Shown: piece by piece, positions 1-9,199 of the stretch
Numbering within the stretch: position 1 is the stretch's first letter
How the letters are laid out: every line of letters begins with the position of its first letter
Source: Lachnospiraceae bacterium
GTDB lineage: Bacteria; Bacillota; Clostridia; Lachnospirales; Lachnospiraceae
Reading direction: 5' to 3'
Length of the DNA: 64,000 bases
NCBI GenBank assembly: GCA_022763925.1
Contig: JALERW010000016.1
Span: forward strand, 36,568 to 100,567
The notes under the pieces: generated by a model
What the model was told of the DNA's origin: nothing
Seen by the model: only the letters and a program-made list of their open reading frames with translations
Databases searched by the model: none
Position numbers and translations under genes: made by a program

Positions 1-477
1 GCTTTTGATCCGAAGCAGGCGGGAGGATGCCTTTATGATATTAATATTTATAATCTGCATTTTGTGACCGGCCTGTTCGGACGGCCGAAGAAGGTTCATT
101 ATTATGCGAATAAAGGATTTAACGGAATTGACACATCGGGAACGGTGGTGCTGGAATATGAGAGATTTTGGGCCATATGTACCGGAGCCAAGGATTCCAC
201 CAGTCCCAGCTATGCTGTGATCCAGGGAACCGAAGGCTGTATCCGGGCAGAGGGGCCCATCAGCTCTGCCAGGACAGTGGAGCTGCTTGTGGGAGACCGG
301 ACCAGGGTGCTTGCCCGGGATGAGGAATCCGGTACGCTGAAAGGAGAGCTGAAGGCCTTTGCCGCTCAGTATGATGCAAAGGATCTGGAAGGCTGCTATG
401 AGATGCTGGAGCACAGCATTCTGGTGATGGAGGTGCTGGAGACGGCACGGAAGGATGCCGGAGTGGAATTTTCCTGA
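1..477 (+). CDS. Gfo/Idh/MocA-family oxidoreductase, C-terminal part (5' end outside window)
   Basis: The reading frame is open from base 1 and begins mid-protein (AFDPKQAGGCLYDINIYNL), so the gene starts upstream and only about 158 residues are visible. The GGxLYDINIYNLHFVTGLFG stretch resembles the C-terminal domain segment of NAD(P)-dependent Gfo/Idh/MocA sugar and inositol dehydrogenases, which follows the catalytic region. The remaining beta-strand-rich part (VVLEYERFWAICTGAKDS, then VIQGTEGCIRAEG) fits the substrate-side sheet of this family. The Rossmann domain and catalytic Lys/His lie outside the window, so the substrate cannot be named. It ends 136 bp before oppB, and a separate promoter follows it. 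Confidence 0.72.
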   Translation, partial: AFDPKQAGGCLYDINIYNLHFVTGLFGRPKKVHYYANKGFNGIDTSGTVVLEYERFWAICTGAKDSTSPSYAVIQGTEGCIRAEGPISSARTVELLVGDRTRVLARDEESGTLKGELKAFAAQYDAKDLEGCYEMLEHSILVMEVLETARKDAGVEFS

Positions 478-490
478 CCGGAAGAATCCA

Positions 491-520
491 TTGACATAAT
501 TTGTGCCAATAGCGTATAAT
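491..520 (+). promoter_or_regulatory. SigA-type promoter of the opp operon
   Basis: TTGACA (491-496) and TATAAT (515-520) are both perfect matches to the -35 and -10 consensus, with an 18-bp spacer. It lies about 95 bp upstream of the oppB start and is the only good promoter ahead of oppB-C-D-F-A. Confidence 0.85.
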
Positions 521-613
521 TATAAAATATTAATGCTTTCTGTGTTTAAACAGAAGACAAATGAACGCCATACGGGGAAAGAGGACTGTGTGGGAGGACG
601 TGGAGGAATACAT

Positions 614-1531
614 ATGATTCGTTATTTCGCAAAACGGCTTGGAATGATGCTGGTTGCTCTTTTTATGATTATACTTCTGACCTTTGTAATTATGCATGCC
701 GTTCCTGGAGGACCGTTTACCAGTGACCGTAATGTAAGTGAAGAGGTGGAGGAGGCTCTGAATGAGAAATACCATCTGAATGATCCTTTGCCGAAGCAGT
801 TTTTTGATTATCTGGGAGGACTTCTTCACGGTGATTTCGGTCCTTCTTATAAATATACGGGAAAGACCGTGAATGACTTTATTGCCAACGGTTTTCCGGT
901 TTCCGCAAAGCTGGGCGGTATTACGATCATTTTTGTGATTCTTGCTTCGATTCCCATGGGAATCCTTGCTGCCGTGAAGAACGGAAAGTGGCAGGACATG
1001 GCGGTGATGGCAGCAGCTACCATCGGGGTGACCATTCCTTCCTTTGTGATCGCCTCTCTTCTGATCTATGTTTTTTCGTTCCGTATGGGGGTTCTGCCCA
1101 GCTTTGGACTGGATTCCTGGAAGGGATATATTCTGCCGGTTATTACGCTGGGCGGCTATTCCGTCAGTTATCTGGCCAGGCAGATGCGTTCCAGCCTTCT
1201 GGAGGTTATGGGACAGGATTACATAAGAACGGCCCGGGCCAAGGGACTGTCAGAGCCTAAAGTGATTGTTAAGCACGCACTGCGAAATGCCATGATACCG
1301 GTAATTACCGTCCTGGGACCGACGGTGGCAAATCTTCTGACCGGAAGCTTTGTTGTGGAAAAAATCTTTGCAGTTCCCGGCCTGGGAGTACATTTTGTCA
1401 ACAGTGTTTCCCAGAGAGATTATACGACCATCATGGGTGTGACGATTTTCTATGCCACGTTCCTGCTGGCCATGGTGTTTATTGTGGACGTATTCTACTG
1501 CCTGATTGACCCGAGAATCAAATACGACTAA
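614..1531 (+). CDS. oppB: Peptide ABC transporter permease OppB
   Basis: Inner-membrane permease of an oligopeptide importer. The ATG at 614 is preferred over upstream in-frame starts because GGAGGA lies 7 nt before it and the product (305 aa) then begins MIRYFAKRLGMMLVALFMII, the usual OppB/DppB start with its first membrane helix. The binding-protein-dependent permease (EAA) loop is visible as RTARAKGLSEPKVIVKHALRNAMIPVI, broken here only for description, and contacts OppD/OppF. A typical PGGPF periplasmic motif follows helix 1. It is first in a five-gene opp operon, 23 bp before oppC. Confidence 0.93.
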   Translation: MIRYFAKRLGMMLVALFMIILLTFVIMHAVPGGPFTSDRNVSEEVEEALNEKYHLNDPLPKQFFDYLGGLLHGDFGPSYKYTGKTVNDFIANGFPVSAKLGGITIIFVILASIPMGILAAVKNGKWQDMAVMAAATIGVTIPSFVIASLLIYVFSFRMGVLPSFGLDSWKGYILPVITLGGYSVSYLARQMRSSLLEVMGQDYIRTARAKGLSEPKVIVKHALRNAMIPVITVLGPTVANLLTGSFVVEKIFAVPGLGVHFVNSVSQRDYTTIMGVTIFYATFLLAMVFIVDVFYCLIDPRIKYD

Positions 1532-1554
1532 AGACGGAGGAGAATGGAAGAACG

Positions 1555-2706
1555 ATGGAAAATAAATGGGAAATGCTTGAATCCTCCAATGAGGAACGTG
1601 AGAAAATATGGAAGAAGAACCGGACCTTTGCAGGAGATGTGTGGTTCCGCTTCCGTCATAAGCCTACGGCTATTGCCGGTCTGGTGATCATTCTGCTGCT
1701 GCTGGTGTTTGCACTGGCGGGACCGATGTTCACCGATTACAGCTATTCGAAACAGAATCTGGAGGTGGTGAATATTCCGCCTCTCATGAAGGTGTTCTGT
1801 GCGCCGGATGAGGATGGATATCTGTATATTACCCAGTCTCTGAAGGTTGTATGGGTCAACAGGGACGGCACTCTCGGAACACAGCTGAAAAAGGTACGGG
1901 AGGACAGCGCCTCTTCCATGACGATCTTTGACTGCAATGGGAAGGAAGTAGGCCTTTATTATGGGAAGAAGCCGTATGTTCTGGCAGATCCGAATACCAG
2001 GGTGCTGTATTCTACCGAAAAAATATGGAATAAATCCTACATTCTTGGAACGGACAGCCTGGGAAGAGATATTCTGACCCGTCTGATGTACGGGACAAGG
2101 GTATCCCTGATGGTGGCATTTGTTGCTGTTCTTGTGAATATGATCATCGGAATTATTTTCGGAGGAATTTCCGGCTATGCCGGCGGCATGGTGGATACGG
2201 TGATGATGCGTATTGTGGATATCATCAGCACGATCCCGCTGACCCTGTATGTCATTCTGATCATGGTCATTATGGGAAGCGGACTGAAGAGCATTATTGT
2301 GGCACTGGGAACGGTATATTGGGTGGACATGGCACGGGTAGTCCGGGGACAGGTCCTGAGTCTTAAGGGTCAGGAATTTGTTCTGGCGGCCAGAACCATC
2401 GGATCTTCCACAAAGTCGATCCTGATGCAGCATCTGATTCCGAACGCCATGGGCTCTATTCTGGTTACGGTGACTATGCTGATTCCATCCGCTATCTTCA
2501 TGGAAGCTTTCCTGGGCTTTCTCGGTATCGGGCTTCAGCCTCCGCTTGCAAGCCTTGGAACCATGTGCAACGATGCAACGGAAAATCTTCGTTCCTGTCC
2601 GCACCAGCTCTTTATCCCGGCTCTGGTCATCTGTCTGATCATGTTTGCCTTTAACTTTGTGGGAGACGGACTGCGAGACGCGCTGGATCCGAAGCTGAAG
2701 AAGTAG
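1555..2706 (+). CDS. oppC: Peptide ABC transporter permease OppC with an enlarged extracellular loop
   Basis: Second permease of the importer, 383 aa, longer than the usual roughly 300. One membrane helix lies at about residues 38-58. Then comes a region of about 100 residues (about 60-160, including KVFCAPDEDGYLYI and FDCNGKEVGLYYGKKP) before the family motif GTDSLGRDILTRL at about 165. The remaining helices and the EAA loop (AARTIGSSTKSILMQHLIPNA) are normal. The extra segment should sit outside the membrane and may contact OppA or peptide. GGAGG at 1536-1540 is rather far (14 nt) from the ATG; a nearer ATG at 1544 is out of frame. Confidence 0.92.
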   Translation: MENKWEMLESSNEEREKIWKKNRTFAGDVWFRFRHKPTAIAGLVIILLLLVFALAGPMFTDYSYSKQNLEVVNIPPLMKVFCAPDEDGYLYITQSLKVVWVNRDGTLGTQLKKVREDSASSMTIFDCNGKEVGLYYGKKPYVLADPNTRVLYSTEKIWNKSYILGTDSLGRDILTRLMYGTRVSLMVAFVAVLVNMIIGIIFGGISGYAGGMVDTVMMRIVDIISTIPLTLYVILIMVIMGSGLKSIIVALGTVYWVDMARVVRGQVLSLKGQEFVLAARTIGSSTKSILMQHLIPNAMGSILVTVTMLIPSAIFMEAFLGFLGIGLQPPLASLGTMCNDATENLRSCPHQLFIPALVICLIMFAFNFVGDGLRDALDPKLKK

Positions 2707-2714
2707 GAGGATAG

Positions 2715-3734
2715 ATGGAAACCATGGAACCGATTTTAAAGATAGATAATCTGAAAACTTCATTTATGACAAGCAACGGGGAAGTACAGGCTGTCCGCGG
2801 CGTGAGCTTTTCCGTAAATAAAGGTGAGATTCTGGGTATTGTGGGAGAGTCCGGAAGCGGAAAGAGCGTAACCTCCATGTCTATTCTGAGACTTTTGGCC
2901 GATACGGCCAAAATCAAGGAGGGAACCATATCCTTTGGGGGAGAGAATCTGATCGAGGTATCCAAGAAACGGATGCGGCAGATCCGGGGAGAAAAAATCT
3001 CCATGATTTTCCAGGATCCCATGTCCTCCTTAAATCCCTTGATTCCTGTTGGAAAGCAGGTGGAGGAAATGATCCGGGAGCATCATCCGGATCGGAGCAG
3101 AGAGGATGCAAAAAAGGAGGTTCTGGAGCTGTTTGAGAAGGTGCGTATTCCGGAGCCGGAGAAACGCTACAAATGCTTCCCGCATGAGTTTTCCGGCGGG
3201 ATGCGCCAGAGAGTGATGATTGCCATGGCACTTGCCAATAAGCCGGAGCTGCTTATTGCGGACGAGCCGACTACGGCACTGGACGTGACGATTCAGGATC
3301 AGATCCTGAAGCAGCTGCGGGAGCTGGAAAAGGAATATGGTACCAGTATCATTTTTATCACCCATGATCTGGGTGTGGTGGCAGAGCTGTGTGACCGCGT
3401 CATTGTCATGTATGGTGGCCTTATCATGGAAGAGGCTTCCATTTTCGATATATTTGAACATCCGGGCCATCCGTATACGATGGGACTTCTTGCCTCTATC
3501 CCGGATGTGGAGCAGGATAAGAGCGTGCGGCTCATGCCCATTCCCGGATCTCCGCCGGACATGACCAATCCGCCCAAGGGCTGCCCGTTTGCACCCAGAT
3601 GTCCATACGCGAGAAAGGTCTGTGCTCAGGAGCTGCCGGAGTTCGTACAGGTAGGGGAAGCACATAAGACCAGATGTTTCCTGCAGTATCCAGATGCCCC
3701 GGCGGATGAACATAATCCGTTCCGGAAGCAGTAG
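2715..3734 (+). CDS. oppD: Oligopeptide ABC transporter ATPase OppD
   Basis: Cytoplasmic ATP-binding subunit, 339 aa. Walker A is GESGSGKS, the signature SGGMRQR, Walker [13 protein letters not shown], followed by the H-loop in FITHDLGVV. The C-terminal oligopeptide-transporter extension is present, with Cys residues in [14 protein letters not shown] that in some OppD/DppD proteins bind a [4Fe-4S] cluster. An AGGAGG site sits just before the ATG, 8 bp after oppC. It pairs with OppF to power OppBC. Confidence 0.95.
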   Translation: METMEPILKIDNLKTSFMTSNGEVQAVRGVSFSVNKGEILGIVGESGSGKSVTSMSILRLLADTAKIKEGTISFGGENLIEVSKKRMRQIRGEKISMIFQDPMSSLNPLIPVGKQVEEMIREHHPDRSREDAKKEVLELFEKVRIPEPEKRYKCFPHEFSGGMRQRVMIAMALANKPELLIADEPTTALDVTIQDQILKQLRELEKEYGTSIIFITHDLGVVAELCDRVIVMYGGLIMEEASIFDIFEHPGHPYTMGLLASIPDVEQDKSVRLMPIPGSPPDMTNPPKGCPFAPRCPYARKVCAQELPEFVQVGEAHKTRCFLQYPDAPADEHNPFRKQ

Positions 3735-3757
3735 GAAGCCGGAAATAGGAGGAAATC

Positions 3758-4720
3758 ATGAGCAATCAGAATATACTGGAGGTCAGAGACCTCACAAAAC
3801 ATTTTAAAGCAGGGAGCAAGCAGGTGGTCCATGCGGTGGACGGCGTCAGCTTTACCCTGGCAAGAGGAAAGACTCTGGGACTGGTGGGAGAGTCGGGCTG
3901 CGGTAAATCCAGCTGTGCCCGCACGATTATCCGGATGTACGACGTGACCTCCGGACAGGTGATCCTGGACGGAATCGATATTACCCATATGAACCAGCGG
4001 GAGCTGAAGCCTCTGCGAAAGAAGATGCAGATGATCTTTCAGGACCCGTATGCATCCCTGAATGCCAGAATGACCGTTCGTGATATTATCGCGGAGCCTC
4101 TTCTGGCGCATGGAATCGTGAAATCAAAGGAGGAGGCCAATGAACTGGTGTACCCCATTCTGGACCGGGTCGGCCTCACCAAAGAGCATGCCAACCGGTA
4201 TGCCCACGAGTTTTCCGGAGGACAGAGACAGAGAGTGGGAATTGCCCGTGCACTGGTGCTTCAGCCGGACCTGATTATCTGCGATGAGCCGATTTCTGCA
4301 TTGGATGTGTCCATTCAGGCACAGGTCATCAATCTTCTGAAGGATTATCAGGATGAGAAGGGCATTTCCTATCTGTTTATCGCCCATGACCTTTCCATGG
4401 TCCGCTATGTGTCGGATGAGGTAGGTGTCATGTATCTGGGACAGCTGGTGGAGGTGTGTGAATCCAATGAGATTTACAAAAATCCGCTGCATCCTTATAC
4501 CAAAGGGCTTCTGGGAAGTATTCCCATTGCAAATCCCAGACTGGCGCGGCAGAAGGTAAAGAGCAGTATTGAGGGAGATATTCCCAGCCCCATTCATCCG
4601 CCTGAAGGATGCCGGTTCCATACCAGGTGTCCGTATGCAAGGCCGGAATGCTCCATGGAAAAACCTCAGATGAAGGATGTCGGGGGAGGACACCTGGTAG
4701 CCTGTCATCTGTATGGATAA
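3758..4720 (+). CDS. oppF: Oligopeptide ABC transporter ATPase OppF
   Basis: Second ATPase subunit, 320 aa. Walker A GESGCGKS, Q-loop FQDPYASL, signature SGGQRQR, Walker B LIICDEPISALD, and the family's C-terminal extension with CRFHTRCPYARPEC. AGGAGG precedes the ATG by about 6 nt. All motifs are intact, so OppD and OppF should form an active heterodimer. It is 23 bp downstream of oppD and 80 bp before oppA. Confidence 0.95.
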   Translation: MSNQNILEVRDLTKHFKAGSKQVVHAVDGVSFTLARGKTLGLVGESGCGKSSCARTIIRMYDVTSGQVILDGIDITHMNQRELKPLRKKMQMIFQDPYASLNARMTVRDIIAEPLLAHGIVKSKEEANELVYPILDRVGLTKEHANRYAHEFSGGQRQRVGIARALVLQPDLIICDEPISALDVSIQAQVINLLKDYQDEKGISYLFIAHDLSMVRYVSDEVGVMYLGQLVEVCESNEIYKNPLHPYTKGLLGSIPIANPRLARQKVKSSIEGDIPSPIHPPEGCRFHTRCPYARPECSMEKPQMKDVGGGHLVACHLYG

Positions 4721-4800
4721 CGGTTTTTCGGCATACAAAACGATGGTGTGCCTGAAACATATATTTTTCAAATCTATTTTATAAGGAGGAGAACATCGTT

Positions 4801-6498
4801 ATGAAAAAGAAGTTAACGCTTCTTCTGGCACTCTGCCTGGTATGCACCGGCGTGTTTGCAGGCTGTGGTTCCAAGGAAGAAAAAGCAGAAGCACCTCAGA
4901 CCATCGATGATATTGAGGGGGAAGAGGCAGAGGCTCCGGCAGAGGAAGCAGGGGAAGCAGCTCTGGCGGATGCGCAGGAAATGGTATTTGTTCTGAACAA
5001 TGAGCCGGATACCATTGACCCTACCATCACAAACAATTCCTTTGCAACTCCGTTCCTGATCAACTGCTTCGAGGGTCTTGTGACCTATGATGAGAACGGT
5101 GAGGTTGTTCCCGGCAATGCGGAGAGCTGGGAATGCAACGATGACCTGACCGTGTACACCTTCCATTTAAGAGACGGTCTGAAATGGAGTGACGGAAGCC
5201 CGCTGACGGCAAATGATTATGTGTATTCCGCTCTCCGTGTTCTTGATCCGGCGACCGGTGCACAGTATGTAAACATGATCTCTGATTATGTTGTAAACGG
5301 AACCGAGTACTATGCCGGAACCGCTTCCGCAGAAGAGGTAGGTATCAAGGCGCTGGATGACCTGACACTGGAATTTACTCTCGTAGCTCCCTGTCCGTAT
5401 TTCGTTGACCTGGTAAGTATGTGGGTATACTTCCCGGTTCAGGAAGCAACGGTTGAGGCAAACGGTGACAAGTGGACGGCTTCCGCAGATACTTATATCG
5501 GAAACGGACCGTTCAAGGTAACCGAGATCAAGATGGGCGAAAGCTATGTTCTGGAGAAAAACGAGAACTACTGGGATGCAGAAAATGTTACGCTGGATAA
5601 ACTGACCTACCGTTATATCCTGGATGTATCCACTGCTCTGACTGCTTATGAGAACGGTGAGGTTGACGGTGTAAGAACCATTCCGTCCAGCGATATGGCA
5701 CGCCTGAAGGCCGAGAATGCCGGTGTTCAGACAGTAGGAAGCTATGGTACCGTTTACTATGACATTAACTGCAGCAAAGAGCCCTACGACAATCCTCTGG
5801 TAAGAAAGGCGCTCTGCCTGGCGATTGACCGTGAAGCCCTGATCAACAACGTGGCACAGTTGGATGCACAGCCTGCATTCAGCTTCTATGCACCGGGTTA
5901 TGTGGTAGACGGCAAGGATCTGACAGAGGGACGTTCTGATTTCGGCCTTTCTGCAAATGCGGATGTGGAGGCTGCACAGGCAGCTCTGGCGGAAGCAGGA
6001 TATCCCAACGGAGAGGGCTTCCCTACCGTTCAGCTTTCCTTCTACTCGGATGATAACGTAAAGAAGATCGCAGAGGCTATCAAAGAGATGTGGGAGCAGA
6101 ATCTTGGAATCAAGGTGGAAGTAAGCTCTGCAGACTGGGCGGTATTCTATGATGCAGTACAGAACGGAAATTATGAAGTGGCAGCTATGGGGTGGAGTGC
6201 AGATTATGTAAATCCGATGAGCTTCCTGCCGCTGCTTTATACGGATGATGTAACCAACAACAGCTTTTACAGCAATCCGGACTATGATGCAATTGTAGAT
6301 CAGGTAAAGGCAGAGAAGGATCCTTCCAAGTTTGCCGAGCTTGTAAAACAGGCAGATGAGCTGGTATCTGCGGATTATCCGGTACTGCCTCTGTACTATA
6401 AGTCCAATAACTATCTGATAAAGGACTACATCCAGGGTGTATATATGACCTCTTCCTCCAATCTGTATTTCAAGAACGCAAAGGTTCTTGCAAAATAG
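4801..6498 (+). CDS. oppA: Oligopeptide-binding lipoprotein OppA
   Basis: Extracellular solute-binding protein of family SBP_bac_5, 565 aa. The N-terminus is a lipoprotein signal with lipobox VFAGC, lipidated at about Cys22. An acidic linker of Glu/Ala follows (about 30-60), then the binding domain. Typical OppA features are the early NNEPDTIDPTITNN segment and the YPVLPLYYKSNNYL stretch near the end. GGAGGAGA lies upstream of the ATG. Being last of the transport genes, with strong ribosome sites, fits the excess of binding protein over permease usual in these systems. Confidence 0.94.
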   Translation: MKKKLTLLLALCLVCTGVFAGCGSKEEKAEAPQTIDDIEGEEAEAPAEEAGEAALADAQEMVFVLNNEPDTIDPTITNNSFATPFLINCFEGLVTYDENGEVVPGNAESWECNDDLTVYTFHLRDGLKWSDGSPLTANDYVYSALRVLDPATGAQYVNMISDYVVNGTEYYAGTASAEEVGIKALDDLTLEFTLVAPCPYFVDLVSMWVYFPVQEATVEANGDKWTASADTYIGNGPFKVTEIKMGESYVLEKNENYWDAENVTLDKLTYRYILDVSTALTAYENGEVDGVRTIPSSDMARLKAENAGVQTVGSYGTVYYDINCSKEPYDNPLVRKALCLAIDREALINNVAQLDAQPAFSFYAPGYVVDGKDLTEGRSDFGLSANADVEAAQAALAEAGYPNGEGFPTVQLSFYSDDNVKKIAEAIKEMWEQNLGIKVEVSSADWAVFYDAVQNGNYEVAAMGWSADYVNPMSFLPLLYTDDVTNNSFYSNPDYDAIVDQVKAEKDPSKFAELVKQADELVSADYPVLPLYYKSNNYLIKDYIQGVYMTSSSNLYFKNAKVLAK

Positions 6499-6508
6499 GG
6501 AGAAGGCT

Positions 6509-6994
6509 TTGAGATGTATTATTTCGACGGAGGGCTTCGGGGACATGGTCTTTGACCTGTTCCCGGACCTTGCGCCGATCACTGTAAAAAATTTTGCGGA
6601 TACCGTAAGGTCCGGCTTCTATGACGGACTTGCCTGGTGCCGAATCGTTAAGGATTACGTTATTCAGGCGGGTTCTCCGGATAATGACATCATGACGGAC
6701 AGCGACTGGCATATCAAAGGAGAATTTGAGGAAAACGGGATCCATAATCCGGTGCAGCACATCCGCGGCGCTCTTTCCATGGCCCGGGATGACGGTTTTG
6801 ATACAGCGGGAACTCAGTTTTTTGTCGTGCATAAGGACGCACATAAGCTGGACGGCCGCTATGCCGCATTCGGACAGCTGGTATCAGGCTTTGAAGTGCT
6901 GGACGCCATTGCACAGCTTCCCACTTCAGGAGCTGAAACATGGAATAAGCCGGTGCATATGCCGGTGATGACAAAGGTGATCATTGAAGAATAG
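6509..6994 (+). CDS. Cyclophilin-type peptidyl-prolyl cis-trans isomerase
   Basis: Catalyses proline isomerisation in protein folding. 161 aa from a TTG start at 6509, chosen because GGGAG (6498-6502) lies 6 nt upstream and the product then begins MRCIISTEGFGDMVFDLFPD, the standard bacterial cyclophilin N-terminus. Family motifs are APITVKNFADTV, GAGT-loop-like DTAGTQFFVVH and the LDGRYAAFGQLVSGFEVLD block. No signal peptide, so it is cytoplasmic. Its ribosome site overlaps the oppA stop codon, so it is probably co-transcribed with and coupled to opp. Confidence 0.9.
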   Translation: MRCIISTEGFGDMVFDLFPDLAPITVKNFADTVRSGFYDGLAWCRIVKDYVIQAGSPDNDIMTDSDWHIKGEFEENGIHNPVQHIRGALSMARDDGFDTAGTQFFVVHKDAHKLDGRYAAFGQLVSGFEVLDAIAQLPTSGAETWNKPVHMPVMTKVIIEE

Positions 6995-7036
6995 CACCTT
7001 CGTATGCTGATTTTGAAAATATGTGAAAAAATGACG

Positions 7037-7066
7037 GGCCGGGTACCGCTTGTGCGGTTTCCGGCC
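7037..7066 (+). terminator. GC-rich hairpin after the cyclophilin gene, no U-tract
   Basis: GGCCGG-gt-ACCGC (7037-7049) pairs with GCGGT-tt-CCGGCC (7054-7066) around a TTGT loop. No run of T follows, so it is a poor intrinsic terminator. It may stabilise the opp 3' end or act with Rho. Confidence 0.45.
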
Positions 7067-7099
7067 TGTCGGTCTGTGCGGCCCGATTCCCGGGCTCGA

Positions 7100-7128
7100 T
7101 TGAAAAGCAGTGCCTCCTGTGTTAGAAT
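7100..7128 (+). promoter_or_regulatory. SigA promoter of the DUF4358-MBOAT-DHHW operon
   Basis: TTGAAA (7100-7105), 17-bp spacer, TAGAAT (7123-7128). It starts about 88 bp before the lipoprotein gene and after the opp operon's 3' hairpin, so it gives this operon its own start. Confidence 0.7.
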
Positions 7129-7215
7129 AAAAATCAGAAAAAGAACGGACACTGTTAAAAACTGCCGTAGGAATCGGCGGCAGAAATGGAAATGGAAAGG
7201 GAAATGGAGACGACT

Positions 7216-7740
7216 ATGAGAAAAAAGATCATCTGTGCCATAATGATATTTGCGCTGGCAGCATTGTCTGCCTGCGGAGCGCGTAAGGACACGGACAACG
7301 GGAAAGAACAGGGACTGGCAGGATTTACCGAACCGGAGGAAGACAGTACAGGAAAGCTTCTTCTGGATGATTTCGGAGAGAGGATGGGAAAGGACCCGGA
7401 TCAGACGGCACTTAAGCTGGCAGAAGGAATTATTTCCAATGAGGCGATTCCTTTTATGGGTATGGCCATGGAAGCGGAGTCCGGATTCCTCAGTGGCTTC
7501 ACAGAGGAGATCACCGGCTTTCGTGAGGCAGCCGTGTTCGGGCCGCAGATCAGCACCATTCCGTTTGTGGGATATATCTTTGTGCTGGAGGAAGGCTCGG
7601 ACGTAGCATCCTTTGCGGAAAATCTGAAAGAAAAATCGGATCCGGCATGGAATATCTGTACGGAGGCGGATCAGACCGTCATTGATTATTACGGAAATAC
7701 CGTATTCTTCCTCATGTGTCCCGAATCACTGGAAGGATAG
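7216..7740 (+). CDS. DUF4358 lipoprotein
   Basis: 174 aa. Two in-frame upstream ATGs exist (7186, 7204), but ATG 7216 has GGAG 6 nt before it and gives a clean lipoprotein signal, MRKKIICAIMIFALAALSAC, lipidated at about Cys20. The mature part begins with a charged linker; its core includes MGMAMEAESGFLSGFTEEI and a late YGNTVFFLMCP. Family-level recognition is DUF4358, of unknown function. It is followed after 15 bp by an MBOAT acyltransferase and then a DHHW protein, an arrangement common in Lachnospiraceae, so it probably works at the cell surface with them. Confidence 0.7.
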   Translation: MRKKIICAIMIFALAALSACGARKDTDNGKEQGLAGFTEPEEDSTGKLLLDDFGERMGKDPDQTALKLAEGIISNEAIPFMGMAMEAESGFLSGFTEEITGFREAAVFGPQISTIPFVGYIFVLEEGSDVASFAENLKEKSDPAWNICTEADQTVIDYYGNTVFFLMCPESLEG

Positions 7741-7755
7741 GAGAAGAGAACGGTT

Positions 7756-9156
7756 ATGCTGTTTTCCGGTATTACATTTTTATATTATTTTCTACCCTTG
7801 TTTCTGCTGGTGTATTTTTTGACTCCGAAGCAGTTCAGAAATGGAGTTCTGCTGACTGCCAGCCTGATTTTTTATGCCTGGAAAGAGCCGCAGAACGTCA
7901 TCTGGCTGATACTTCTGGCCCTGGCCGGATACGGGTTCGGGCTTGGCCTTGCATGGCTGCGCGGCAGCCGGCAGAGCAGGCGGCTTCTGGTGCTTTCTGT
8001 ATGTATATGCGCAGCACCGCTTGTCTTTTTTAAATATGCGGATTTTTTTATTTCCGGTTTCCATGCCGTCACGGGATGGCCTTTGCCTTATATTTCGCAG
8101 ACACTCCCTGCCGGCATCAGTTTTTATACCTTTCAAATGATTGGATATCTTGCGGATGTCTACCGGGGAGAGGCGGCAGCGCAGAAAAACCCGGTCCGTT
8201 TTGCTGCCTATGCGGCAATGTTTCCCCAGCTGATTGCGGGGCCGATTGTCCGCTATACGGATATTGCCTTGCAGCTTTCCTGCCGTACCCTTGGATTTGA
8301 CCGGGCGGCATCCGGAATCGAACGATTCGTAGTGGGGCTTGCCAAAAAGGTGCTGCTCGCGGATGTATTGGGAGAGCTCTGCGCAAAATTTCAGGCCTCG
8401 GATGACCGGTCTGTTCTGTTTTACTGGCTGTATGCAGCTGCCTTTACCCTCCGGATTTATTTTGATTTTTCCGGATACAGTGATATGGCGATCGGACTTG
8501 GAAGGCTTCTGGGATTTGATTTTAAAGAAAACTTCAATTATCCGTATATTTCCCGGAGTATTACGGAGTTCTGGAGACGGTGGCATATTTCGCTGGGGTC
8601 CTGGTTTCGGGATTATGTATATATACCGCTGGGAGGAAACAGGGTATCTCTTGGACGGTGGCTTGGGAATGTGAGTCTTGTCTGGATACTGACCGGCTTC
8701 TGGCACGGAGCCTCCTGGAATTTTATTGTGTGGGGGCTTTTTTTTGCACTGCTTCTGATTGCAGAGAAATGCTTTCTTCGAAAGTATCTGGAGAGGCATC
8801 CTATAGTCAGTCATCTGTATGTACTTTTTTTTGTCATCGTTGGCTTTGTGATTTTTCAGGCCGGGGACTTGGGAGAGGCTGTCCGGTATCTGCGGGCGAT
8901 GTTCGGCGCGGGGGGACTTTCTCTTGTATCTGAAGAGTTCCTCTATGCGATTCGAAGCTATGGAATGGTACTGCTTCTGGCCGCAGCTGCATCGACGCCC
9001 CTGGGAAAAGCAGTCCTTGCTTCTGTAAAGAGAAAAGAGAAAGGAGAGCAGCTGATCCATCTTGCAGAGCCTGCTGCTGCAGCTGTTCTGCTTCTGCTTT
9101 CCACCGCCTATCTGGTAGACGGTTCCTTTTCCCCGTTTCTTTATTTCAGATTCTAG
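7756..9156 (+). CDS. MBOAT-family membrane O-acyltransferase (AlgI/DltB-like)
   Basis: 466 aa with about ten membrane helices. It moves acyl (commonly acetyl) groups across the membrane to a surface polymer. The AlgI-like hallmarks are SYFLPLF-type N-terminal YYFLPLFLLVYF, the RFAAYAAMFPQLIAGPIVRY block, YFDFSGYSDMAIGLGRLLGF, ITEFWRRWHISLGSWFRDYV and the catalytic His in TGFWHGASWNF. Lies between the DUF4358 lipoprotein and a DHHW protein, the presumed extracytoplasmic partner. The substrate polymer cannot be told from sequence. Confidence 0.92.
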   Translation: MLFSGITFLYYFLPLFLLVYFLTPKQFRNGVLLTASLIFYAWKEPQNVIWLILLALAGYGFGLGLAWLRGSRQSRRLLVLSVCICAAPLVFFKYADFFISGFHAVTGWPLPYISQTLPAGISFYTFQMIGYLADVYRGEAAAQKNPVRFAAYAAMFPQLIAGPIVRYTDIALQLSCRTLGFDRAASGIERFVVGLAKKVLLADVLGELCAKFQASDDRSVLFYWLYAAAFTLRIYFDFSGYSDMAIGLGRLLGFDFKENFNYPYISRSITEFWRRWHISLGSWFRDYVYIPLGGNRVSLGRWLGNVSLVWILTGFWHGASWNFIVWGLFFALLLIAEKCFLRKYLERHPIVSHLYVLFFVIVGFVIFQAGDLGEAVRYLRAMFGAGGLSLVSEEFLYAIRSYGMVLLLAAAASTPLGKAVLASVKRKEKGEQLIHLAEPAAAAVLLLLSTAYLVDGSFSPFLYFRF

Positions 9157-9199
9157 GTGTATATAAAGCTTGATGCTTTTGTTTCAGGGAGAGATGTAT

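Noticed and set aside
5167..6582. Long open frame of 471 codons on the minus strand opposite oppA
   Set aside because: It mirrors a clearly real gene, has no ribosome site and an unnatural amino-acid mix. The same holds for the minus frame at 1528-2763 opposite oppC.
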